Below are positions 1 to 6,018 of a stretch of DNA of 8,148 nt, piece by piece. The position numbers and the translations under genes are program-made. The notes beneath the pieces are model-generated. The model did not search any database. It was not told where the DNA came from and worked only from the letters and a program-made list of their open reading frames with translations. How positions within the stretch are numbered: the stretch's first letter is position 1; every line of letters begins with the position of its first letter. The stretch is from Desulfobacteraceae bacterium UBA5623. GTDB lineage: Bacteria > Desulfobacterota > DSM-4660 > Desulfatiglandales > Desulfatiglandaceae. The DNA is taken from assembly GCA_002424495.1 (NCBI GenBank), contig DIKH01000336.1:1-8148 (forward strand). Reading direction: 5' to 3'.

Positions 1-652
1 TTTCTGGATGGACACTAGTTAATTTTCCAGACTCTTCCCATCTGGCTATAATGCCGGGGGATTCCGCCGGAAGAGGATTAGGTATGCATTCATATCCGTA
101 AGTTCCCTCAACAATAAAGTCCGCCTCCTGAAATCCTTTTTCCACATCCCCCAAAACAAGATCCTTCAGGCACGTAGGCCCCATCAGATCAAACCCCAGA
201 GGCAGATCATTCCCCGGGAATTCTTCATAAAGTTGAGGAGCCCGTGGGCTTAATGCCTCTTCCATATCATAAACAGCCTGCAATTCCTCGTACTCTACAT
301 CTATCAACGCCAGGGCCTCTTCTGCAATGTTCCCAGTCACTCCTGCGACAAGGGCTACACCGTCACCCACGAAGCGTACCTTGCGGTCAAGTACAAGTCT
401 GTGAGGCGGCCATCCCGTTTTCCAGTCAGGGACATTCTCATAGGTCAAAACTGCCTTGACCCCGGGCAATTCTTCTGCTTTTCCGGTGTCAATGCTTCTG
501 ATATGGGCATGTGGAAAGGGGCTTCTCAATACCTTTCCATAAATCATTTGCGGGATCTTCAAGTCATCAACATATTTTGCTTTTCCAGTGAGGATCTCTA
601 AGGCATCAATCCGTTGGGTTGCTTTACCAATATGTCGGTATTCTTTTGCCAT
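1..652 (-). CDS. Xanthine dehydrogenase-family molybdopterin-binding large subunit, N-terminal 217 residues (partial)
   Basis: This reading frame is open from an ATG at 652 to the left edge of the window, so the C-terminal part is missing. The visible part is the aldehyde oxidase/xanthine dehydrogenase a/b hammerhead domain (about residues 16-130; motifs LTGKAKYVDD, YGKVLRSPFPHAHI, VRFVGDGVALVA, EEALALIDVEYEEL) followed by the beginning of the molybdenum-binding domain. It is clearly paralogous to the large subunit encoded just upstream (801-3104): both share IGK, TGKAK, YGK.LRSP.PHA and VEYE.L.AV.D. The active-site residues lie outside the window. It follows the hydroxylase operon after a 148-base gap containing a hairpin. 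I see no strong ribosome binding site before the ATG (only GAG), so its translation may be weak or the start may differ. It could be an alternative catalytic subunit using the same electron-transfer subunits, or part of a separate enzyme. The family is certain; the substrate is unknown. Confidence 0.88.
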   Translation of the reverse strand, partial: MAKEYRHIGKATQRIDALEILTGKAKYVDDLKIPQMIYGKVLRSPFPHAHIRSIDTGKAEELPGVKAVLTYENVPDWKTGWPPHRLVLDRKVRFVGDGVALVAGVTGNIAEEALALIDVEYEELQAVYDMEEALSPRAPQLYEEFPGNDLPLGFDLMGPTCLKDLVLGDVEKGFQEADFIVEGTYGYECIPNPLPAESPGIIARWEESGKLTSVHPE

Positions 653-727
653 TTATCGTAAATACTCAGTTGAATGCCATCTTGGGATAAGTTTGAAGCA
701 ATTAGACAGATGAAGAAGGTCTGCAAT

Positions 728-779
728 AGCGGGATTAACCACGGAAACACCTTAAGATATCTTGATGATTAACCCCGCT
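728..779 (-). promoter_or_regulatory. Long hairpin between the two molybdenum large-subunit genes
   Basis: The arms 728-740 and 767-779 pair over 13 bp, or 14 counting 741-766. Read as minus-strand RNA, the direction of the flanking genes, both imperfect positions become G-U wobbles, so the stem is unbroken; as plus-strand RNA they would be A-C mismatches. The loop contains the palindrome AAGATATCTT (754-763). No U tract follows on the minus strand, so it is not a standard intrinsic terminator. An mRNA-stabilising, processing or attenuating structure after the 801-3104 gene is more likely. Confidence 0.5.
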
Positions 780-800
780 GAAACGGAAATGAGTCTTCTG

Positions 801-3104
801 TTATGTTCTTTTTTCCTTTTCTTCCAACGCCTTTAATATTTTCTCCGGGGTAAAAGGCATTTCTTTCAATCTGACCCCTATGGCATCGTATATCGCATTT
901 CCAATTGAAGGCACAACGGGGATGGTGGTTCCTTCGCCGGACTCCTTTGCGCCAAACGGACCATGAGGGTCGGGGGCTTCGACAACTACTGATTTAATGC
1001 TCGGCATCTCCAGGGCAGTTGGAAATTTATAGTCCAAAAACGATGAATTCAAAACCAGGCCCTTATCCATAACCAGCTCTTCCATCAATGCGTGTCCAAG
1101 CCCCATCTGGACGGAACCCTCAAGCTGGCCTTCCACCCTTGTGGGATTTATTGCTCTACCGCAATCATGCGCTGCAACTAAATATGGGACCTTAACCACC
1201 CCTGTTTCCTTGTCTACTTCCACTTCGGCCACATAAGAGGCAAAACTATACGCCGGTGTACAATTCCCTTCACCGGTCAGCATATTGAATTGAACATGCG
1301 GATTATAATTTCCCTTTCCAATAACCGGCATCATTTTATTTGCTGCCATGGTTTCACAAATCGCTTCGGCAAAACTCATTCCCTTCTCTATGCTGCCTTT
1401 GACATAAATCCTTCTGTCCTTTGCCTCCAAATCCTCTATATTAGCTTCCAACTTCTTAGCGACTGTCTCAAAAAGCTGCATTTTCGCATCGGACGCAGCA
1501 CTTTTTACCGCATTTCCAGCAAACATCGTTACCCTACTTGAGTAAGATCCATAATCTACCGGGGTAAGTTCTGTATCAGCAGATATTATCCGTATATCAT
1601 TCATGCTGACCCCGAGCTCTTCGGCCGCGATCATAGACAGAGTTCCATCAGAGCCCTGACCGATATCAGATGCCCCCGTCAAAACTGTAACCGTGCCATC
1701 GTCCAGTAATCTTACGGTTGCTGCTGAATAGCCGGACGGCGCTCCAAAAAAATTAAAGGCAGCGCCCGAAGCAAAGGACATGGTCCCAACACCGATTCCC
1801 CTGCCTTGCTTTTGCTTTTTCTTCCTATTGTTCCAATCTGATAAATCCCTGGACTGTTCAAGACACCTGGTAAAACCACAGCTTCCGACTATTATTTTAC
1901 TACAACTGGTTTCGTATTCCTGTCTTGCATTTTTTATTCTTATATCTATAGGATCTATTCCTAACTCTTCTGCAATCAGGTCTAATTGCGTATCGAGTGC
2001 AAAACTCGGCTGATTATGTGCGTGCCCCCTCATAGCGCCGGAAGGCTGGGTATTCGTATAGACCAAGTAGCCTTCATATCTTACGCTTGGCACCCTATAT
2101 GTTACTGTCATTGCTTCTATAGGGATGTTTATAGACACGCAGCCATAATTGTTGTATGCACCGGTGTCGGCGAATAATTTATAATGACTCGCAAGTAATG
2201 TCCCATCTTTCTTGACTCCGCTTTTTAGATATACTTTCATCGGGTGCCTTCTTGGTGAGGTGCTTGTTTCTTCCTCCCTTGTATAACTTATCCTTACAGG
2301 CCTCCCTGTTTTTATGGAAAGCAGGGCTGCACAAAATTCACAGGCAGACATGCCGCCGGCCCTGTCCCCGAACCCGCCGCCTGTATAAGGCTTAATTACC
2401 CTGATCTGACTCTCTTTAAGCCCCAGGGTCCTTTCCAGATGTTTGTGGACATAATATGGAGACTGAGTGCTTGTCCATAATGTCAATTTTCCGGAAACAT
2501 CATAATCCGCCAAGGAGACATGAGCCTCCATCGGGGCATGGTCTACGGGCTGGCAGTAAAATTCATCTTCCCTTACATAATCCGCATCCTTAAATGCCTT
2601 TTCCACATCCCCAAAATTTCTGTCTACGTAAAGGCTGATATTGTTTTTTACATGTTCAAGATCATGAATTTCGGGCGCGCCTGGTTTCATTGCCTCTATA
2701 GGATCGAATACCGCGGGAAGCTGCTCGTATTCTACTTCAATTAAATCCAACGCTTCTTCTGCAATCTCTTCACTGATTGCCGCAACCGCGGCCACCTCAT
2801 CTCCTATATACCTAACCTTCTCTATGGCAAGGGCATACTCATCAAATGAAGGAGGAATAAATCCTGTTACCCCGAATTTTATTCCTAAGGTATCTTTGCC
2901 TGTCACCACCTTTTTTACTCCAGAAAGCCTTTCTGCTTTTGTGGTGTCTATATTTAAAATCCTGGCATGAGGGTAAGGACTCCTTAAGATCTTGCCATAT
3001 AACATCCCAGGTAGAAAAAAATCAGCCGTAAATTTTGCTTTACCTGTTGCCCTCAAGGGGTCATCTTTTCTGGGCAGGCTCTTTCCTATAACTGAAAATC
3101 CCAT
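801..3104 (-). CDS. hcrA: Molybdenum hydroxylase large (molybdopterin cytosine dinucleotide-binding) subunit, 4-hydroxybenzoyl-CoA reductase alpha-like
   Basis: 767 residues, a typical length for the alpha subunit of 4-hydroxybenzoyl-CoA reductase (4-HBCR). In that family this subunit holds the molybdenum cofactor and reductively removes the phenolic hydroxyl from the aromatic CoA thioester. Domains: a/b hammerhead (about 18-130, TGKAKFTADF, YGKILRSPYPHARI), then the molybdenum-binding domains. Visible motifs are YTGGGFGDR (240-248), PSGAMRGHAHNQP (354-366), GASDIGQGSDG (477-487) and GPFGAKESGEG (715-725). Glu724 falls where the family's catalytic Glu is expected, so the active site looks intact. 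There is no signal peptide, consistent with a cytoplasmic enzyme. The ATG at 3104 follows AAGGAG (3112-3117) at 7 bases. It is the third gene of the operon, 21 bases after the FAD subunit. The extra iron-sulfur insert in that FAD subunit is the main reason to choose a 4-HBCR-like enzyme over a xanthine or aldehyde dehydrogenase. The exact substrate is inferred. Confidence 0.9.
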   Translation of the reverse strand: MGFSVIGKSLPRKDDPLRATGKAKFTADFFLPGMLYGKILRSPYPHARILNIDTTKAERLSGVKKVVTGKDTLGIKFGVTGFIPPSFDEYALAIEKVRYIGDEVAAVAAISEEIAEEALDLIEVEYEQLPAVFDPIEAMKPGAPEIHDLEHVKNNISLYVDRNFGDVEKAFKDADYVREDEFYCQPVDHAPMEAHVSLADYDVSGKLTLWTSTQSPYYVHKHLERTLGLKESQIRVIKPYTGGGFGDRAGGMSACEFCAALLSIKTGRPVRISYTREEETSTSPRRHPMKVYLKSGVKKDGTLLASHYKLFADTGAYNNYGCVSINIPIEAMTVTYRVPSVRYEGYLVYTNTQPSGAMRGHAHNQPSFALDTQLDLIAEELGIDPIDIRIKNARQEYETSCSKIIVGSCGFTRCLEQSRDLSDWNNRKKKQKQGRGIGVGTMSFASGAAFNFFGAPSGYSAATVRLLDDGTVTVLTGASDIGQGSDGTLSMIAAEELGVSMNDIRIISADTELTPVDYGSYSSRVTMFAGNAVKSAASDAKMQLFETVAKKLEANIEDLEAKDRRIYVKGSIEKGMSFAEAICETMAANKMMPVIGKGNYNPHVQFNMLTGEGNCTPAYSFASYVAEVEVDKETGVVKVPYLVAAHDCGRAINPTRVEGQLEGSVQMGLGHALMEELVMDKGLVLNSSFLDYKFPTALEMPSIKSVVVEAPDPHGPFGAKESGEGTTIPVVPSIGNAIYDAIGVRLKEMPFTPEKILKALEEKEKRT

Positions 3105-3125
3105 TATATTTCTCCTTTTCTTGTC

Positions 3126-4145
3126 TTAAGCTGATTTGATGATTTCAAGGGCTGATTTTATTGCTCTTTTAGTAAAGACCTTTGCCAGTCTTTTTCTATA
3201 TTGAGGAGAACACTCAAGCAGGTTGGCAAGCGGTTTTGCAGCTTTAAAGGCCGCCTCACCAACCTGTTCAATCAAATCCTCAGTGATCTTCTTTCCCTTA
3301 AGAATCTTTTCCGCTTCAGTGACCTCTACAGGCCTGGAAGCAACAGCGCCCAGTACCACTGAGGCATTTTTACATGTCCCTGATCCTGCGTCTAAGGCAA
3401 TACTGACCGCAACCCCCAATAATGGAAAATCAATCGCCTCCCTTACACGGTATTTCATATATGCGCTTGAGCTGTTTTCAGGCGGAGAGGGAACAGTCAC
3501 TTCCGTCACGATATCTGCTGGAGCAAGTGCAATGGGGCGCTTTCCATCACCAGTATAAAGCTCAGTTAACGGAATAGTTTTTTCACCTTCAGGACCCTTG
3601 ATCTTTATCTTTGCCCCAAGTGCTATCAGGGCAGGGGCCGTGTCCCCGCTGAAGACCGAATAGCACACATTGGCCTTACCCTCTCTGGTGGGAAAAAGCT
3701 GGCATTTATCCTTATCACTTCCAAACTTGTAACAGACAGGCCTGCACTTTCTGAAAAAGGGAGACTGGTTGTAATACCAGCACCTGGTGTTCAGGCAAAT
3801 GTTGCCGCCAATGGTGCCGGCATTTCTGTGCTGGGGAGCGCCCACCGCACCTGCAGCCTTTGCCAGTGCGGGAAATTTTTCCCTGATCAGTTCGGATTCC
3901 TCAATTGAACTTAAGGGCGTCAAGGCCCCTATCCTTAATTCTCCTTTACCGTTTTTAATATATTCAAGCCCCTTTATCCCCTTTATATTTACAACCAATG
4001 CAGGGGTTATTCTCCTCTGCTTCATGGCAACCACCAGGTCCGTGCCTCCGGCAATGACCTTTGCATCCTTTTTGGCCTTGGATAGCAGTAAAACAGCCTC
4101 ATCCAGGGTTTGAGGCGCCTGGTAATCAAATTTTGGTAAGCTCAT
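3126..4145 (-). CDS. hcrB: Molybdenum hydroxylase FAD-binding subunit with a [4Fe-4S] insert, 4-hydroxybenzoyl-CoA reductase beta-like
   Basis: 339 residues. The N-terminal half is the FAD-binding domain, with IAGGTDL (31-37) and RNAGTIGGNI (107-116). The C-terminal part from about 225 is the CO dehydrogenase flavoprotein C-terminal domain. Between residues 117 and 161 is a cysteine-rich insert (Cys117, 122, 134, 138, 148, 161; flanked by LNTRCWYYNQSPFFR and YSVFSGD). Ordinary xanthine dehydrogenase FAD subunits lack it. In 4-hydroxybenzoyl-CoA reductase an insert of this kind binds a [4Fe-4S] cluster that extends the electron path from a low-potential donor such as ferredoxin towards the molybdenum site. 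Cys122, 138, 148 and 161 are the likely ligands by pattern; this was not aligned. The start is well supported: AAGGAGG (4152-4158) lies 6 bases before the ATG. The gene begins 47 bases after the small-subunit gene. Other uncharacterised aryl-CoA reductases may share the insert, so the substrate remains inferred. Confidence 0.9.
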   Translation of the reverse strand: MSLPKFDYQAPQTLDEAVLLLSKAKKDAKVIAGGTDLVVAMKQRRITPALVVNIKGIKGLEYIKNGKGELRIGALTPLSSIEESELIREKFPALAKAAGAVGAPQHRNAGTIGGNICLNTRCWYYNQSPFFRKCRPVCYKFGSDKDKCQLFPTREGKANVCYSVFSGDTAPALIALGAKIKIKGPEGEKTIPLTELYTGDGKRPIALAPADIVTEVTVPSPPENSSSAYMKYRVREAIDFPLLGVAVSIALDAGSGTCKNASVVLGAVASRPVEVTEAEKILKGKKITEDLIEQVGEAAFKAAKPLANLLECSPQYRKRLAKVFTKRAIKSALEIIKSA

Positions 4146-4192
4146 TTATCCCCTCCTTAAAGCCATACAACCTGTATAATCTTTTTCTGCGG

Positions 4193-4654
4193 CTATCTTC
4201 CTTCCACAGCCTTAATCGCATCCACTATCTTTACATATCCGGTGCATCTACACAGATTCCCGGAAATGCCTCTTTTTATCTCATCCTCTGTAGGAGAGGG
4301 ATTTTTATCCAGCAGGCCCTTGGATGACATAATCATTCCCGGTGTGCAAAACCCGCACTGGATAGCCCCATGATCTACAAAAGACTGCTGGATGGGATGC
4401 AGCTTTTCCCCTTCGCTCAAGCCCTCTATGGTTTCGATGTTTTTTCCCTGTGCGTCCATTGCCAGCGTAAGGCATGAATGTACCGCCCTGCCGTCAATCA
4501 GCACGGTGCATGAGCCGCATTCTCCCTGGTCGCATCCGTTTTTGGTCCCTGTAAATCCCAGATTATCCCTTAACACCTCCAGCAAGGTCCTGTGGGTATC
4601 CACGGCAATCTCGTAGCTCATTCCGTTCACTATAAGTTCTATTAACCTCTTCAC
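4193..4654 (-). CDS. hcrC: Molybdenum hydroxylase small subunit with two [2Fe-2S] clusters, 4-hydroxybenzoyl-CoA reductase gamma-like
   Basis: 153 residues from a GTG start at 4654. The N-terminal plant-ferredoxin-type domain holds the first [2Fe-2S] cluster (Cys41, 46, 49 and 61; NGCDQGECGSCTVL). The C-terminal helical domain holds the second (Cys100, 103, 135 and 137; QCGFCTPGM and GNLCRCTGY). All eight ligands of the family are present. The protein passes electrons between the FAD subunit and the molybdenum site. An ATG at 4684 is also in frame and would add MIKLEKEVIN, but AGGAGG (4663-4668) lies 8 bases before the GTG and would be inside that longer reading frame, so GTG is the better start. 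It is the first gene of the three-subunit operon. An IS200-like element ends only about 30 bases upstream of the start codon, so the native promoter has been displaced or transcription comes from the insertion or beyond it. Confidence 0.92.
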   Translation of the reverse strand: MKRLIELIVNGMSYEIAVDTHRTLLEVLRDNLGFTGTKNGCDQGECGSCTVLIDGRAVHSCLTLAMDAQGKNIETIEGLSEGEKLHPIQQSFVDHGAIQCGFCTPGMIMSSKGLLDKNPSPTEDEIKRGISGNLCRCTGYVKIVDAIKAVEGR

Positions 4655-4662
4655 GTTGATAA

Positions 4663-4668
4663 CCTCCT
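4663..4668 (-). promoter_or_regulatory. Ribosome binding site that fixes the GTG start of the small subunit
   Basis: AGGAGG on the minus strand, 8 bases before GTG at 4654. It lies inside the longer reading frame beginning with ATG at 4684, which argues against that upstream start. About 24 bases further upstream begins the palindromic end of the IS200-like element. Confidence 0.8.
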
Positions 4669-4691
4669 TTTCTAATTTAATCATGGGTAAA

Positions 4692-4710
4692 CCACCGGCT
4701 GTGCCGGTGG
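4692..4710 (+). repeat. Left-end palindrome of the IS200-like element
   Basis: CCACCGGC-TGT-GCCGGTGG, an 8-bp perfect stem with a 3-base loop. It matches the right-end palindrome closely and is the expected recognition hairpin for the Y1 transposase on single-stranded DNA. Read towards the hydroxylase operon it is a strong hairpin followed only by TTT, so it could slightly attenuate transcription entering the operon. Confidence 0.75.
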
Positions 4711-4746
4711 ACTATCAGTGTTTGACATTTCCGGGAGTAGTTGAAA

Positions 4747-4790
4747 ACCTCTCTTAATGTGAACCGCTCAAAATTCACAGAAAGAGAGGT
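4747..4790 (+). promoter_or_regulatory. tnpA leader hairpin hiding the Shine-Dalgarno sequence
   Basis: ACCTCTCTT (4747-4755) pairs perfectly with AAGAGAGGT (4782-4790), and an inner stem forms between TGTGAA (4758-4763) and TTCACA (4774-4779). The 3' arm contains the GAGAGG ribosome binding site for the ATG at 4796, so the structure should repress translation of the transposase. A leader hairpin of this kind is known for IS200, where it keeps transposition very low. Part of the inner stem is also complementary to sequence downstream of tnpA (5269-5284). Confidence 0.65.
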
Positions 4791-4795
4791 GTAAA

Positions 4796-5226
4796 ATGAA
4801 TGATATAAAAGTTTAAGCCATACAAAGCGGGAATGCAAGTATCATCTCACCTGGATACCCAAGTATCGAAAAGATCAACTTTATGGCGATTTGAGAAAGT
4901 ACTTGGGTGAAGCTCTTCAAGAATTGGCCAGAAGGGCGGATTGTGAGATACTTGAAGGCCATCTTCTTCCGGATCATGCTCATATGTTGATTTCAATTCC
5001 ACCCAAGTATTCGGTTTCTAACGTGGTTGGGTACATAAAAGGAAAAAGTGCGATCCACATTGCTGGAACCTATTATGGTCGCAAGAAAAATTTTACCGGA
5101 GAGCACTTTTGGGCCAAAGGATATCATGTATCAACAGTCGGCAGAGATGAAGAACAGATTCGCAAATATATCAAAGAACAGGAAGCAGAAGATCGAAGAC
5201 TCGATCAGCTGAATTTGTTTAAGTAA
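4796..5226 (+). pseudogene. tnpA: IS200-type Y1 transposase tnpA with an N-terminal frameshift
   Basis: The ATG at 4796 with its ribosome binding site opens MNDIK and then meets TAA after one more codon. One base out of phase the classic IS200 N-terminus follows directly (SLSHTKRECKYH, then WIPKYRK), running to the stop at 5226. One additional A in the run at 4807-4810 would join them into a 143-residue protein of normal family length. The HUH motif (PDHAHML; His61 and His63 in the restored protein) and the catalytic Tyr (Tyr125, in IRKYIKEQE) are intact, as is the conserved IPPKYSVS/KGKSAI region. In the sequence as given, the only in-frame initiator is TTG at 4891. That start would omit the first 32 residues, including a conserved beta strand. 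I therefore call it broken, although a sequencing error or a -1 slip at AAAAG is possible. Confidence 0.75.
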
Positions 5227-5236
5227 AAATGGGGTG

Positions 5237-5260
5237 CCACCTTTGAGGTGGTCATGTTTT
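5237..5260 (+). terminator. Possible tnpA terminator hairpin
   Basis: CCACC-TTTGA-GGTGG (5237-5251), beginning 10 bases after the tnpA stop codon, followed by TCATG and a TTTTT run. The 5-bp stem is short, so termination may be partial. Confidence 0.4.
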
Positions 5261-5262
5261 TC

Positions 5263-5284
5263 AACCGCTTTGAGCGGTTCACAT
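5263..5284 (+). promoter_or_regulatory. Second downstream hairpin, with a 16-base match to the tnpA leader in inverted orientation
   Basis: AACCGCT-TTG-AGCGGTT forms a 7-bp stem (5263-5279). TTTGAGCGGTTCACAT (5269-5284) is the exact reverse complement of 4757-4772 in the tnpA leader. In the mRNA, or in single-stranded element DNA, the two could pair over 16 bp. That would compete with the inner stem of the leader hairpin and bring both ends of the element together. Confidence 0.5.
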
Positions 5285-5292
5285 ATTTCAAG

Positions 5293-5311
5293 CCACCGGT
5301 TTTACCGGTGG
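5293..5311 (+). repeat. Right-end palindrome of the IS200-like element
   Basis: CCACCGGT-TTT-ACCGGTGG, an 8-bp perfect stem with a 3-base loop, matching the left-end palindrome at 4692-4710 except for the base pair next to the loop and the loop itself. Between it and the IS3 end at 5367 (5312-5366) I see only AT-rich sequence with no gene; this short stretch includes the right tip of the IS200-like element and possibly the old intergenic DNA. Confidence 0.75.
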
Positions 5312-5366
5312 TCTATGACTTATCAAGTGGTTTTTAGTTTTTCAGGAGCCCCTAATTATGAAATGC

Positions 5367-5378
5367 TGCGGTGGTCCC
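5367..5378 (+). repeat. IS3-element left terminal inverted repeat
   Basis: TGCGGTGGTCCC matches the reverse complement of the right end in 11 of 12 positions. Similarity fades further inwards. Confidence 0.65.
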
Positions 5379-5430
5379 AAAAACTGGACAATGTGTTAAG
5401 CTCTGGATCATAAATTAAAAGGAGCTTTGC

Positions 5431-5712
5431 ATGATCAAGAAACGAAAGCAGTACAGTCCGCAATTCAAGGCGAAAGTGGCGCTTGCCGCAATCAGAAATG
5501 AGGGGAGCACCGCCGAACTTGCCGCCAAATATGAAGTCCATCCCACTATGATCGGAAACTGGAGACGGGAACTGATTGAGGGAGCCGCCGATTTGTTTGA
5601 CAAGGGCCAGAAAACCAAAAAGCAGCATGATGCTACAGTAGATGAACTCTATCGCCAGATCGGGCAGCTGAAGGTGGAAAACGATTTTTTATCCAAAGGG
5701 CTCAGTCTGTAG
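5431..5712 (+). CDS. IS3-family transposase OrfA (helix-turn-helix protein)
   Basis: 93 residues. The N-terminal helix-turn-helix (about 8-55; YSPQFKAKVALAA, then AELAAKYEVHPTMIGNW) binds the element ends. The C-terminal helix (about 66-90; VDELYRQIGQLKVENDFL) looks like the leucine-zipper coiled coil that mediates OrfA/OrfAB pairing in this family. AAAAGGAG (5417-5424) lies 6 bases before the ATG. The frame ends 42 bases after a slippery heptamer that would move ribosomes into orfB to make the OrfAB fusion transposase. It is complete, and could still act as a repressor of related copies even though orfB is disrupted. Confidence 0.88.
   Translation: MIKKRKQYSPQFKAKVALAAIRNEGSTAELAAKYEVHPTMIGNWRRELIEGAADLFDKGQKTKKQHDATVDELYRQIGQLKVENDFLSKGLSL
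5685..5691 (+). promoter_or_regulatory. -1 programmed ribosomal frameshift site joining orfA to orfB
   Basis: T TTT TTA, read in the orfA phase, is a canonical X XXY YYZ slippery heptamer. After a -1 slip translation passes the orfA stop (5710-5712) and continues through RAQSVELKPRKEMLDKEHRG into orfB. Many IS3 elements use an A-rich site instead. No stimulatory downstream structure was worked out. Confidence 0.6.
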
Positions 5713-5732
5713 AGCTGAAACCGCGAAAAGAG

Positions 5733-5933
5733 ATGCTTGATAAAGAGCATCGGGGACTGAGCCTCACGCGCCAATGCGATTTAATGGGAATCAACAGATC
5801 ATCGGTTTATTACAAGCCACAACCGATATCGCTTGAGGACCTGGAACTGATGAAGATGATTGACGAACAATACATGAAAACGCCGGCTTATGGTAGCCGA
5901 TCCATGAGAGATTATTTATACACAGCGTCTTAA
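5733..5933 (+). pseudogene. IS3-family transposase orfB, N-terminal fragment before the MITE
   Basis: The orfB frame, which is open from the slippery site and has its own ATG at 5733, encodes the N-terminal helix-turn-helix-like part of an IS3 transposase (GLSLTRQCDLMGINRSSVYY, then TPAYGSRSMRDYL). After Leu at 5916-5918 the reading enters the inserted 98-bp element and stops at TAA 5931-5933, so the last four residues (YTAS) come from the insertion. On its own the fragment lacks all catalytic residues. The remainder of the gene continues at 6019 in another frame. Confidence 0.85.
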
Positions 5934-6016
5934 ATAATTGCGAATAAAATAAAGACAGACGTTTATATACGTGCTTTATCGAGAACCAAATTCGCAATTA
6001 TAATAGCCGCTGTGTA
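5919..6016. mobile_element. 98-bp MITE-like element with TA target duplication, inserted in orfB
   Basis: The ends are perfect 9-bp inverted repeats, TACACAGCG (5919-5927) and CGCTGTGTA (6008-6016). The repeats extend imperfectly to 27 bp (5919-5945 against 5990-6016, four mismatches), including a perfect inner part ATAATTGCGAAT. Flanking TA is present on both sides (5917-5918 and 6017-6018). Removing the element and one TA (100 bp) brings the two halves of orfB back into one frame, reading MRDYL-NRKGYLIGRKRIQ, with the spacing expected for IS3 transposases. The element has no coding capacity. TA duplication and short size suggest a non-autonomous relative of IS630/Tc1-mariner elements; the partner transposase is not in the window. 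Confidence 0.82.
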
Positions 6017-6018
6017 TA

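Larger units (their letters stand above)
4685..5330 (+). mobile_element. IS200/IS605-family insertion sequence (tnpA only), probably inactive; borders approximate
   Basis: The element contains a Y1 (HUH) transposase gene, no tnpB, and two related subterminal palindromes of the kind that mark left and right ends in this family: 4692-4710 and 5293-5311. Both are embedded in a shared context, AA-x-CCACCGG...CCGGTGG-x-CTAT. Elements of this family move as single-stranded DNA and leave no target duplication, so the exact ends cannot be read from one copy. I place the left end between about 4680 and 4691 and the right end between about 5312 and 5335. The element sits immediately upstream of the hydroxylase operon, in the opposite orientation. 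Its tnpA carries an apparent 1-base deletion. Confidence 0.82.

Noticed and set aside
3223..4113. Open plus-strand frames of about 110 codons opposite the FAD-subunit gene.
   Set aside because: They are antisense to a clearly conserved gene, have no ribosome binding sites and no recognisable protein features.
4655..4684. Longer small-subunit frame starting at ATG 4684 (adding MIKLEKEVIN).
   Set aside because: The consensus AGGAGG lies within this extension at the right distance from GTG 4654, and no ribosome binding site precedes the ATG, where the IS200-like element begins.
4722..4750. TTGACA at 4722-4727 as a -35 box for tnpA.
   Set aside because: No acceptable -10 box is found 16-18 bases downstream, so a promoter cannot be supported.
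5385..5416. TGGACA with CATAAA, 18 bases apart, as a promoter for IS3 orfA.
   Set aside because: Transcription would begin within or just before the ribosome binding site at 5417-5424, leaving almost no leader; the boxes are also weak matches.
5956..5975. Near-palindrome around ACGTTTATATACGT in the middle of the MITE as an operator.
   Set aside because: It is imperfect, AT-rich and has no gene or promoter beside it; chance in a short palindromic element is more likely.
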